This document shows positions 38,480 to 49,996 of a DNA stretch of 64,000 bases, in pieces (position 1 is the stretch's first letter; each line of letters starts with the position of its first letter). Below the pieces are notes generated by a model. It saw nothing but the letters and a program-made list of their open reading frames with translations, searched no databases and was not told where the DNA came from. The position numbers were made by a program, and so were the translations under genes. The DNA is from Phallus indusiatus (Eukaryota; Basidiomycota; Agaricomycetes; Phallales; Phallaceae), in contig JAQFWX010000004.1 of the NCBI GenBank assembly GCA_027605045.1, positions 1,560,683-1,624,682 on the forward strand, written 5' to 3'.

Positions 38480-38894
38480 GTGGTGTGTGTGTAAAGGAGG
38501 GAGTGCCCAGCGCAACAGATAGACCACTAAACCTTAATGATGATGATAATGATGATGATGATATATGTCCACCGAGCCGTAGCGCGGAATCTCGGAATAC
38601 ACTTGGTGCCATGTCTCGCGCGCGCCTTCGATTTAACCACAAACGGATCTGTCCCGCGGCTAAGCCTCGGAACCACGATGACATTGAATGTGTTCAGTAC
38701 TTGGAGGTACTTGGCTGATAATCTTAAATGCGTAATTCAGTAACTGAAGAGCCTTGGCCAGCTTGAGCGCTGGGCAGATGCTATTGCTGTAATTATTATT
38801 ACTACATCGAAATTACAAATGTAATGAATGGTTGTGTGCATGTCAAATGTCGACGTCGACAACTTGATAGATCATCATCATCAACCGTAAATTT
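38480..38894. other. Promoter of hexokinase and 3' region of the RGG gene
   Basis: 415 bp without a gene. Holds a (GAT)n microsatellite at about 38536-38562 and AT-rich sequence. No defined site recognised. Confidence 0.45.
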
Positions 38895-41800
38895 TCATCG
38901 GCCACCTCTCTTTCGGGTATCTTTCCATTCTCGGAAAATGCCATCCAAACTTTTGTAGAGAAGATGCTGAGGAAGACATCGAATGATTTCTCCAACTTGA
39001 TCGTCTACTTCTCGTTTGGCTTCTTCAGTCGGCAATGACCGGACCGCAAAGCTTTCCGCCATCCGAACCATAGCCACGATAGCAAGTGTCAGATGTGTCT
39101 GTTGTCCAGCGTGGGACGAACTCGGTGATAGCGCAGTCAGCAATGGTCCCGAAAGATGAAGATTCGAAGATGCCGCGTTATTCGAAGACGACAGCGGCGT
39201 CGCACGTTCACCCCTGACAAGTCGAAGCAATATTTCAAGTAGATTATCGCTTTCAGACATGTGCGTCTTGATAAACCGCTGCCGCTCTGTCTCAAGTCCA
39301 ACGAGTGATCCGTTGCTCCAATTCTCAAGTACGGTATGAATTGTAGGCGGCTATGAGGATTATCAACGTTAATATTGGGGGATTTTCAATAGAAAGTATA
39401 CGTACAGGATCAGGGTCAACGACCTCAATCCGCTTCTCCCATCCGTCCTCGCCGCTCACCCAGAAGATCCCAAAGGTATTTCGAAGCCACTCTTCGAGAT
39501 CACCAGTTTTCACCCACCGAGGTTCTGTCAGCGGCTTCTCTTTGTCTAGGTGAATAGTTAAAGTAACTTTAGATGGAATGATCAGTCGGGACCAAGGTGG
39601 AAACAGATCGTCCGAGGCTGTTAGGGATGAAGGTGTAAAAGACTGTGTCTCCGTGCAATAGACTTCTGGCTATACAAATATCTCAAAAAAACATGCATAA
39701 CAAGGAATATAAGCGAATCTTACAAATAATCCTCTCAACTCTTTTTCTCCTTCACGTTCGAGTCGTAAAGAAATTTCAATGCGACCGCGTCCCCTCCAGA
39801 TTTTCATGCCCTCAACAACTTCCGAATTGATAGCTAACCGTCTGGCTCCGGACGCATATAGAATAGAGATACGATTGGCGGAAGGCACTGGGCGTTTCTT
39901 CTCGGTGTTAATGGAACTCGAAGAAGCGGGAGGTATCAATACGGAAGTTGTCGAAACGACAGTAGAGGAACTACTCGATGAATGCAGTGTTTGAGAAAGT
40001 GACGACTGTTGACTTGTATCTTCAGAGATGTGCGACAAAGCCAGCTCCACATCCGGACCCGTTATGAACTCATTGTCAACGACTGTAATAGTGTCCTCGG
40101 GTTGTAATCGAATAGCATCTTCGGCGGGATCAGCAGCGGATGGCACAGACGACGGAGGGGGCTCAATCTGGAAAACGAGAACAGGATCCGTCTCTTCTCC
40201 AAGCTCGTTGTCAAAGGGATCTCTTCTTCGTCAACATCGTTCTCTTCCACTAGAGTTGCATCAACATGATCCACAATGTTGATATCATCTCCTTCTGCGT
40301 GTATCGAAGGAGGATCCGCCACCTCGTCCACCTCACCTTCAGCATCGCCGGAGTTGCTCTGCTTCTGGTCATCTTCAGGGGGTACATGCGTCTCATCTCG
40401 ATCTAGGTTTCCATTTCCATCACCATCACCATCTTTGGCTATGGCTTCCATCAGCCAATCGCCCTCGTCCTCTGTGCGAATGCTTGCGACACTGGGATCG
40501 ATACTCGGGGGAGCACTGTCTGCCTCCTTGGTGACATCCAGGAGTGGAACGTCTTGTGCAGTTGACTCTTCCGAAGTGGGATTTAGCTTGGCTCTGATCC
40601 TTCGACCTTCGTCTTCGTCATCACCTTTACCATCAGCAGGCATCCGTCGTTTCGATCTAGTCGATACAACACCATTACTGACATTCGATTTTTGCATATC
40701 TTCAGTGACAACAGGAGTATTGAAGTATATTCTGATACGAGGAGGTGACTGTGATGATGAGGAAAAAGGCTTCGCTGGTTTCTCTGCTCGAGTTACATGG
40801 TTAGTGGCGGCGGAAGAAGATGAAACAACATTTTCCTCCTGCTCTTTGAGAGCTGCGCCAAACTCAATCTCCTCAACACGATCTGACAGCTCCAGTTTAA
40901 GTTCATCAATAGCGACGTCCGGCTTGGATGTCGAGATAGGTTTAGATTCACTCTCAGTTTGATCAGCAGAAACACCGTCTGAAGAACCTTCAAGGCTACA
41001 AACACCCCATTTCCAAAGCATGTTCTCAATCTCCAATCCAATAATTTTGAAATCAGTGAGTGTTTGCTTGGAATCTTCTTTCTTTCCACTTGAACGTTCT
41101 TTTTCTGACGTATTCATAGAACCATTCTGTCTAACGATCCCAGAATGAGAAAAGCTCCCACCACGACCCCTAGCGGCACTATTGCCACCTCCTCCGCTAC
41201 CTCCTCCTCCTCCGCGACGACCATGTCCCTGTGTATGCCAGTTACCGCGACCACCGCGGTGCCCGCCAATCTGACCACCCCTAGAGCTATGGCTTCCGCC
41301 TCGACCACCTCCACCGCCCCCACCACCCCGACTGCTCTGAGCATTCCCAGCCCCTACTCGCATCATGCCTATACTGGGGCCTCCGCCAATTCCACCCCGG
41401 CCACGTCCGGAGGCATTCCTGCTGGGACCAGTGGGCACCCGGCTCGAACCGATGAATGGACCCGATGGGGCAGAACCTCCACGGCCAAAGCTTTGTGAGG
41501 ATGCGTTCTGAGATTGCGATCCACTTGCAGTATTCGAAGGACCTTCAAATCGAGCACGTTTAGCTGGGGGTAAATGGGGAGGGGACTGTTGTGGCGGCAA
41601 GGGCTGAAACACGGGTTGGTGTGAACGGTAATTCGGCTGGTTTTGAGGGAATGGTGCAGAAAACCCTCTACTGGGATGTGACGGGGGTTGCGGTTGCGGT
41701 TGATGCTGGGGTTGTTGTTGCGGGTGAGATGGTGGTACGAAGTATGGTTGTGGGACAGGGAAGGATTGTCGTGGTTGCTGTGGGGGGATCGGTGGCCGTT

Positions 41801-42104
41801 GCTGCCAGCTGTAAGATTGTCTAGCGCCTCCATAACCATAATTTGCGTATAGAGCAGTTTGTCCGGGAGGAACATGAGTCGCAATCATGCCAGGATGTTG
41901 CTGAGCAGAAGGATTCCATTGTGGTATGGGTGCGCCTGGTTGGAGTGGTGGGGGTAGTGGTGGTGGCTGCCCCGACTGGGGTGCGGAAGTCCAGTAGTTG
42001 TAGTCATACGCCTGTGATGGTGCAGTTGGCGGAGGTGGAGGCGGAGGCGGTCGTTGATAGGCTGTGTTATGTTGCGGATAAAATGGATTTGACCGTTTGT
42101 TCAT
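38895..42104 (-). CDS. Large RGG-box protein of unknown function (frameshifted)
   Basis: About 1033 aa with frame restored. Coding blocks 42104-39724, 39669-39406, 39350-38895. Order of regions: Pro/Gln-rich N terminus with poly-Pro (1-190); an RGG/GGG-rich stretch (about 210-320) typical of RNA-binding proteins; a short motif TLTDFKIIGLEIENMLWKWG; a long acidic disordered part (GDWLMEAIAKDG); then a conserved-looking C-terminal part with RISILYASGARRLAINSEVVE, EPRWVKTGDLEEWLRNTFG, TVLENWSNGSLVGLETERQRF, DNLLEILLRLVRGERATP and LPQHLLYKSLDGIFREWK. From memory this layout occurs in basidiomycete hypothetical proteins, without assigned role. Near 40220 the frame shifts by one base within an acidic run: expected DEEDPFDNELGEE appears only if one base is added. 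RNA binding is inferred from the RGG boxes. Confidence 0.75.
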
Positions 42105-42377
42105 CGATAGGCCGACTCTCGTTTCCCGGAGCGAAATCGAAGGAAAACACCCAAAATATGGATCTTACTTTTTTTGCCAAAGCTCTACCCGCTAATCTGA
42201 TGAGAATTCTGACCCTTCTGATTTCTTGTGCCCTTTTTTTTGTGCAATGCACGACAGCAGGCAGAGAGATGTTTCGAGAGATCAGTCTAAAAGTGGGTTG
42301 TGGTTTTCAAACTCCGACCGTGACCAATAATAAAATATTAGCGTCCTTGCTCACTAACTACCACTACTACTACATTA

Positions 42378-44144
42378 TCATAAATCATTGTTCCATCGAA
42401 ATTCGACTATTCCTCGACTCTGATATCGGACGCCTTTATATGGCTTGTAGTTCTCTCCGCTCACTTTCAACTGGTCAATCTTCACTGAGGAATACGTGTA
42501 CTGGTCGATCTCAAACTGGGTCTGGATCGCTGATGCGACACGCGGCCGGAGAGCACTAAAGAAGTTATTCTATTATGATTACAATTGATATGGCAAATAG
42601 AATAGATTACATACACAGATGTGAATCCCCCTTTCAACGTGTGTGTGGACGCTGGTGTGACTGTTCCGAGGTTCCAGTGCAATACCTTTGCCAAGAAGTC
42701 AGATCTCGACGACACAGTGTAATAAAGCTGCTAACCATTCTCGATGGATCATATCTCCAGGTCCCTCCTGTAGTACAGGTGCACGCAGCACCATTTGCTT
42801 CATTACCTAAATACAGCTCCACAATGACAGACATCGTCTTGCGAACGGTGACTGTGAACGAAATATCGCCTGAGTAGCATAGAGATCAGAGGCTTTTAAG
42901 ATAATGGTGTTTTTTTAATGAATGGATTCACCTCCATTTTCTCTCAATAAGATAGTTGGTTTTAGTGTGAATGGTGGGGCTGCCATTTGAGGATTACCAG
43001 CAGCGGAAACGGGAGCAAAGTGGTACTCCATCAGGACAAAGGAGCGATCGGGCGGTACAAATGAAAGTGACTTGTCTCTCTTCCATTTTTGCAGTCTAGA
43101 TGAAATCAATTGTCATGTTCGAACTTTACTTGATGAACTTGCGTCACCTAACACACGGATGAAATGCACAGTCCATTAACACCTGCGAATTAATGAAGGT
43201 CAAGTGCAAATCAGGGGTGCCTCAAACACGATATAAATAAGTAATCAATGGTGAATTTTGAAAAGAGAGTACCTGATAAACGACAATTCGATAATATTTT
43301 CCCGCATACATTACTTGAGACCACGGTTCCCTTGCTAGAAGATATTTAGTCATGATATTAGCTGAATATGATAGATAAAGGGTTAACGTACGTGTTTACA
43401 ATGGCGTCGAGATCCTCTACTACGTCAAAATAGATTTCGTTATTATTATATTTCAAACCAGGTTTTCTCCATGGAATAGGTGATGAAAAAGGTTTTGCGC
43501 TAGCTTTCGACAAACCCGCTACGCCTGCTACTGAAAGAATTTTATTTGCGAAGGAAGGTGACAGAATGATATCTCGGAGTGTATTTAGCTCGGTTGTGAG
43601 CGGGTACCCGCCATCTAGCATTTCTTCCAGAAGCTTGACATAGGATGGTTAGAGAGCTTGTCTTGCGCGCAGGGAAGAAATCAACCTGGTAGACAACATC
43701 GAAATTCTCTTTGAGTGAATACGAAGAGATATCTCCAACGTAATCTCTCAACACGTCAATAAAGCGTTGCAAAAACGCAAAGACGAATACAGGGTCCGCT
43801 GTGAATCTCAGCTTGGGATTGTTTGCCTGGCCTATAAGAATGGACAGACGCACTTTCTTTGGTCACTGGGACGAGAAACCGCAAACCTCCTCGTTCGAGA
43901 TGACAGCACGCTGCAAGACCCTCTGATGTAAAAGCCTGGAACACACAATCCGTCGTAATCGGTGGCGAAGTTTTCGATAGAATCTCGTTCAGAGCATCAA
44001 CGAACTGAAGCGCATAAGATGCATTCCCAAAATTGCTTTGTATAATAGGACGACTATGTTACACGACTTGAGCACCATAAAACGTGTTAAAAATTAAGAA
44101 ACCGACCTTGTTTCATCTAATATTATCAAACCTTTGAGAGGCAT
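42378..44144 (-). CDS. APM3: AP-3 adaptor complex mu subunit
   Basis: Medium chain of the AP-3 coat that sorts cargo from Golgi or endosomes to the vacuole. Ten exons: 44144-44107, 44053-43854, 43798-43686, 43633-43392, 43334-43273, 43220-43148, 43095-42932, 42869-42736, 42685-42615, 42555-42378 (424 aa). The longin part gives MPLKGLIILDETSRPIIQS, VTKETDPVFVFAFLQRFID, ENFDVVYQLLEEMLDGGYPL. The mu homology domain has KYNNNEIYFDVVEDLDAIVN, LMDCAFHPCVR, LSFVPPDRSFVLMEYHFAPV, WRYDPSRMVLHWNLG, and ends with IQTQFEIDQYTYSSVKIDQLKV and GIVEFRW. Choosing AP-3 over AP-1/AP-2 rests on the DRSFVLMEY and CAFHPC motifs. Its start lies 130 bp from the divergent CBM48 gene. Confidence 0.9.
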
Positions 44145-44274
44145 GTATATCAGCACGGTGACGTTATTTTTAACCCCCAAGCCAACGCCTGAGTTTGAAC
44201 TTGACAGAAGGTATATAACGGTTAAGCACCATCAAGCTTCGGCTCCCAGGTCGATGCTTCACTTTTCTTCAGCA

Positions 44275-45524
44275 ATGAATGACTTGCACGAGGTTGTATT
44301 TGTCTGGTACGTTCTAATAAGTGTTTTGATCTCTTAGTTTATCGCAGCTAAGATTGCTCTTGTAGGCCTGATACCCGTCCTCAAGATGTAATTCTCACTG
44401 GCTCATTCGATCAGGTCGGTGCTAAGAGCTTCAACACTTGATGCGTAGCATTTTCACCATACATCTTCAGTGGACAGCCTCTATGCATATGACCAAAGCT
44501 ACTGGTGGGTTTGAAGGCAAGGTGAAGGTGCCCTGGGGAACAAGAATTCCTTACAAGTTCATCGTGGACGGTATTTGGATGACACTTCAATCTCAGCCTC
44601 AAGAACCCGATAGCCTTGGGAACCTGAACAATATCTATGATTCTGTGCGATTTTTCCATAAGGTTTCTCCAAAACGATGCTGAAATCGTATCTAGCCTCT
44701 CAAGCCTCAAGAAATACCCGCTCCCAAAGACGAAACTCACGAAACTCAAGACGAAGCTGAAGATACATCTGAGAAACAAATGTCTACCCGCCTCCCAACC
44801 GTGTCTTCAGAGACCGACGTTGCCTCATTGCCTGTGGACTCACCCGGTAAGAAACACTTGGTTTCCTGGTATAACGCGCACCCACAGCCGCTCAGATTCT
44901 AACCCCGGGGATACTCCTGAAGATCCCATTGTTTTACCAGCCTTGGACGCCGTACCAGTCACCGAATCAACCGCCTTACCACCACCCGACATCCATTCTG
45001 TCGTAAAACTCACCACATTGCCACCAGCTACATCTTCCCCCGTCGTAGAGGCTGAAACTATCATCTCACCAGAACCCGTACATCCGACGATCTCACCAGA
45101 ACCGGAAAATCCTCCTCCTGTTATGAATAACGAACCAATCTCGTCGGCTGTTTCAGATATCGACTCCAAAGCCATCGAACCGGCCTCTAGTGGAAAGAAT
45201 CCTGATGCTATACAGTTCCCCCTAAGTGAACTGGCTTCCCAATCCAGTCCGACAAGTAACGACCCGAAGTCATCGGTCGAGCTCCCGAAACCAGAAAAGC
45301 TGACGACACCCACAGAATCTTTAAACAGCGAACCCAAAACACCGTCTTTCGTACCGTCTTCCGCGCCTTCTTCTCCAGCAGGCCCCCTCCGCGGTATGTT
45401 CCATGCCAGACAGCGAAGTGTGAGCTCGAAATCAGGCTCCGTTAGATCAGAGTCTAGTCGCTCAAAACGACATTCATTATTTGGCAAAGTTAAGCATCTT
45501 TTTCACTTGGATAAGGATAGTTGA
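44275..45524 (+). CDS. AMPK-type CBM48 (glycogen-binding) domain protein
   Basis: Has an early-set CBM48 domain like yeast Mdg1/Crp1 and the AMPK beta subunit. Five exons: 44275-44306, 44366-44414, 44471-44644, 44705-44846, 44896-45524 (341 aa). Domain at residues 5-85: EVVFVWPDTRPQDVILTGSFD, then GFEGKVKVPWGTRIPYKFIVDG and a shortened SQPQEPDSLGNLNNIY. The rest is a Pro/Ser/Glu-rich disordered tail with many SP/TP sites, ending in a basic patch (SKRHSLFGKVKHLFHLDK). There is no AMPK-beta C-terminal domain, so it is not the kinase subunit; Mdg1-like signalling or membrane tethering is a guess. The final acceptor is the second AG (44895), since the first breaks frame. Confidence 0.8.
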
Positions 45525-45649
45525 ATTACCAGGCTTTGTTTGATACTTTTCTTTTAATCTTGTTTGGAAATATATAATTCTATAATGATTGCAATGACAA
45601 TATTCTGTATAAGAATTACATGGCTATACATATCCCAGCAACGCTAAGA

Positions 45650-48600
45650 TTACAATAAATCTAGGATAACCCCTTCATTTTGATTTTAGCAAGTGCAAAT
45701 CCGGAGAAGGAAAAGCAGGCATACCTGCAGCAATAGTTTCGCCGCCTCGACGTAAGACTATCCTTCCCAGCTCCCTGTTGACTTTAAAAGGTTCGACAGG
45801 AATGGGTAGTTCTGAGCCACCCGATGTGTTACGAATCGTGATTTCCACTTTGGCCGAGGTATGTTTGGGAAGAACTCTACATGAAGGTTTTTATACAAAA
45901 GCAACAAAAAGGAGCGAATTGTTTACCTAGGATTATTCTTAATAATTGCAGATGTTCCGCGATCAAGTGTCGCTATTAGTTTCGTTATGGTAGCTGGAAC
46001 GTCTCGAGAGTGATAAAATAGTTCAACCTTGGAAACTTTTAGTGACCATGGAGTTGCAAGAATCAGTAACATACATATGTTCCTGGGGTAATGGGAAGAG
46101 TAATATCAAAAACAATGATCTGCCCCGTAAATTTGGAGGCTAAAGAAACTGTGCTGGAAAGTGGGCATAATACCGAACCTATGCTGAGAGATTATAAGTT
46201 TAAATGATCGTGCTGAAAGAGGAGGAATGTACTTCAGATGGTTTTGATCAATGTTTGAAAGGTATAGATTGACATTTGTTCCAGCAGCTGACCAGGGTAC
46301 TGATGAATTTTCCTGTTCAATGGCTGGAAAAGCAGCGGGTTTAGGAGCACTCTCGGATATAATACCCTATACTTACAGCGAACAATCGTCGTTTCTCCCC
46401 CAGGAAAAACCTTGAGCCTCTCTCCGACTTGAACAACACCGCTACATATACGTCCAGAAACTGCCAAACCGCTCGATAAACCTGCTTGGCCTCTAAATAC
46501 GTTGGATATCGGGATCCGAAGGGGCAGCTCTAGCGAACGAGGTGGTGGTTCCAATCGATCTACCCCTCGATCAACAAAGCACGGAAATGCTTATCGAACT
46601 CGTGTATGCACTCACCTAATAATTCAACTAGTGTGGGGCCATTATACCACTTCCGCAACGATACCGTAGGATTGGGAAGGCCAAGTAAATTTACGCCGTC
46701 TATTGCGCTAACGGGCACAAAATTCATTTTGGAAGGAGAGAAACCAGCTTGTGATAAAAAGCCTCGAAGATCGCCGACGATTTTCTCATACCGGCTGATC
46801 TCCCAATCTACCTAATGTGAATTCGGGTAAGCATGAAACAATCGAAAAGTAATGTGATTTACTAGATCCAATTTGTTCACTGCAACGATTACTTGCGTGA
46901 CACCCAGGCTTCGGACTAACAAAAGATGCTCTTTTGTTTGACCACCTCTCTCGAACCCTGCTTCGAATTCACCCATGGCTGAATCGACCACGAGTAAGGC
47001 ACAGTCCGCCTGAGACGCTCCGGAGATCATATTTGGTATAAAATCCCGATGTCCTGGAGCATCAAGAATAGTGATGTCTCGGTGGACAGTGGAAAAGTTT
47101 TGCGATGCAATATCCATAGTTATACCCCTACTATCAGTCAACGATATTTTCAGGGAAAAATCGATGGAATACTACCTCTGCCTTTCTTCAGCGGTTGTAT
47201 CCAGTTCCCAAGCCCAACTAAAACTGGACTTTCCTGCTTTGTCACTGGCTCGTACAGTATTCGTTCGAGCCCTTTGGTCTATTTTTCCGAGTTCATAGAG
47301 CAGTCGACCCATTAAGGTAGATTTCCCCGCGTCAACGTGACCAATAACAATAAGATTAATTCCCGGATTTTTTCTCTGCAATTCTAGCTTCGCCATGTCG
47401 ACAAGAGCTTGATCAGTATAGTGCGCCTTGGGGGGTTCGTCGACGACGACGGGTTTTGGATCCACAGAGATATTGAGAGAGGCCAAGTCTAATTCTTGCT
47501 GACTTGTGAAAGTAATAGATTGCGAAGGTGACTCTATCTTTGTCGTATTTGACTTGTTAGATACGGACGATCCCATTTTCGATGTCCCAGGGACAGTACC
47601 CTTAGTTGGTCCCTTTGGACCAGCCGCACCTTTGGTCTTCTTTTTCGGTTGTTTCGCTATTGTATAGTACATCATTAGTATGATTATATATCAATTGAAA
47701 AAAAAAGAGAAAAAAGTGCAGTGGCTCAGGATCGGCGGACACGAGCAGGGAGAGATGTTTTCTGCCGTGCTTGGAGAACAAGGTCATCAGGACTAGGGGT
47801 TTCGAAACGAAATGCATTGTGCGAAAACGACATCTGTTTCGAGAAATCTTTCGAAAAGTGTACAGAGGATGACAGTGTACACGCAAAAAGAGATGGCGAG
47901 CCCAAAAGTTCAGGAAGAGGAGGATGTGAATACGTTTCCTGTGCCATTGGAATTTGTTTTTCAGTCTCTGAGAAACGCTTGACAGATGCCTCCCTAGACT
48001 TTGAAGATTTAAGAGCCAATTTGGATTGTATTGTCGAGGCCGCTTTCGTGTCTTCGAGATGTGACCGAATAGAGCTCCCACCACTAGGGTTCGGAGGATT
48101 TTGGATTCCTTTCGAACGAGCGAGAAGCGACAGCTTAGACATGCCCGCTTTTTGGGTAGAAACAGCGGGCTTCATATAGTTCGGGGCGGTGTTAGAGGAT
48201 TGCTGGGAAATTTTTGCAAGAGCTACCAGTGAAGGCTTGTCTTGCTGAGTACTTTGCGCCAACGACAACCGCTGAAGGGCAGATAAGGGTCGAAGTGACG
48301 AAGGCGAGGCTGCTCTTTCTAGAGAAATACTTACTGTAAATAAAATTACCCATATGGAGGGAGCAGACCAGCCGATCCCAGCCACTCGAATGAAGAAGGA
48401 TGGGAAAACCAAAAAAACGCACCTGTTCGTTCTTTGATAGCGTTATTCCTGGACTGTTGTTCTAGACATAAACATCAAAAAAGAACATTTACAAGGCAGT
48501 CATCCTACCTAGAAGCCAGTCTACTGATCTCTCCACGTCGAAGTAAAATTCCCAGATCGCGTCCTTAATTTGCGCGTCCGATATGCCAGAAGTTTCGTTC

Positions 48601-48851
48601 GAGCCTAATATTGAACGTGCTTGTGCAAATGCCAAATCGAATTGTTCTAAACAAAGCTGTAAACATTCTCTCCTTTATTATAGAGAAAAATATCACACCT
48701 CGATACTCTGGACTTATATCTTCCTCTCCACCATCTGATAGAGGCTCATCGTCAAGTTCATCTGGGAATAATTGAGATATTTTTCCATTACGTGCTGAGT
48801 ATATTGTATACCTTCCAGATTCATTTTCTTTATAAATCGATGTCGAGACAT
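45650..48851 (-). CDS. HBS1: HBS1, translational GTPase for ribosome rescue
   Basis: eRF3-like GTPase that works with Dom34 to rescue stalled ribosomes in no-go and non-stop decay. Fourteen exons, in phase, 818 aa: 48851-48812, 48761-48699, 48646-48509, 48461-48423, 48318-47743, 47656-47176, 47127-46863, 46811-46616, 46559-46377, 46323-46233, 46183-46075, 46027-45927, 45876-45725, 45672-45650. The N-terminal HBS1 domain shows [13 protein letters not shown] and [18 protein letters not shown]; a Ser-rich linker follows. GTPase motifs are all present: GHVDAGKST (G1), RGITMDIA (switch), DAPGHRDF (G3), NKLD (G4), VSAI (G5). Domains 2-3 include [20 protein letters not shown] and [13 protein letters not shown]. 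The end GVILDLL comes from a 23-nt last exon. It starts 89 bp from the divergent RIM1. Confidence 0.93.
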
Positions 48852-48940
48852 TATACGTGAATCGATGCAGCAACGATGCAGTACCGTGGACCTGCTTACG
48901 TAAGGACCCGCATTTTGGAAAAAATCTCTTTCACCGTACC

Positions 48941-49576
48941 ATGAACGCATTGAAAAATGGACTCGCGAGTCAAATTCGAGTAAGCTTTAATTATAGAAGG
49001 AAACCCATACATTAACTTTGCAGGACAGAACTTCTCAGTTTCATCGCGCAGGACTGACATGGCCAAATTAACACTCATAGGTCGGCTTGGAAAAGACCCT
49101 GTTGTAAAGACCACGACTAACAACAAGGAATACGTTGTGTGAGGTCTTATCACAACGAACAGTTTGATGGAGAAACTAAATAGCACCTAGTTATACTGTC
49201 GCAACACGAAACCCACAGCCGCCTCCACGTGAAGACGGAAGTAGGTGATGTTCCGACAATAAATGATACTGTTTAACGAAATCATTAGCGCGTCGCGAGC
49301 CTACCACTTCTTGGCACAGTGTTCTTTCTTTCAACCCCAATTCGAATAACTACCTTAGGACCCTTAAAAAGGGAACGCAAGTTTATGTTGAAGCTGCATA
49401 TGAGCTCCAGGAAGCCGACCGAAATGCCAGTCCGGACTCGCCTAGTGCTCAGCGCCAGATTTTTCTTAGACATGGTGAGCACAATTTGTTTTAGTTGTGA
49501 AAATTGTCTCCTTATTCTTCCAAAAGATAGTATCCGAATCTTGTCACGCCCACCCACCACGGAAGAAACGGAGTAG
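48941..49576 (+). CDS. RIM1: RIM1, mitochondrial single-stranded DNA-binding protein
   Basis: Bacterial-type SSB that coats mitochondrial DNA during replication. Five exons: 48941-48979, 49029-49138, 49191-49240, 49289-49474, 49527-49576 (144 aa). The presequence MNALKNGLASQIRNFSVSS is followed by RRTDMAKLTLIGRLGKDPVV, strand TVATRNPQPP, TTSWHSVLSF, then GTQVYVEAAYELQEAD and the family end IRILSRP. The acceptor of intron 1 was chosen as the second AG (49028) because the first breaks frame. Exons of 39 and 50 nt explain why no long open frame is visible here. Size and order of strands fit the OB fold. Confidence 0.9.
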
Positions 49577-49996
49577 TGACCGCCTATCCATAATCTTCCC
49601 GAAAAGAGAGCTTTTATCTCAAGTGAAAAATATTTGATCAACATCAATACCTAGCTATACTCTACTGTTGCGTGCTTATAGATTTTAGTATAATAAGACC
49701 CCCCTTCCGTTTCTATCTATCCTTCTGTTGTTGACTCGAGCCTGCCTATCGAACACACTGTCCTTGTAACAATGACTTGACGAACATATCAGCAGACTAA
49801 CAACGCTGGTCGAAATACTCAAATATATTTCTCGATTTGGGACATATATTTAATATATATATACCTAGTTGCACCATTTAAACGAAGCAAGATTTTAATA
49901 TGTCGAGATAAAGGCATTGAAACTCCGAAGACTTGCAAGCTTTGCACATTTGGACATTACGTTCAGAAGCGGCCTTGCTTCAAACTTCTCCTGACC

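Noticed and set aside
40276..40962. 228-codon Ser-rich plus-strand frame
   Set aside because: Antisense shadow of the acidic part of the RGG gene; Asp/Glu codons read backwards give Ser/Leu/Phe.
43799..43853. A 22-nt intron (GTGCGT...TATAG) in APM3
   Set aside because: Too short to splice. A 55-nt intron with the same donor ending at 43799 gives the conserved KETDPVFVFAF.
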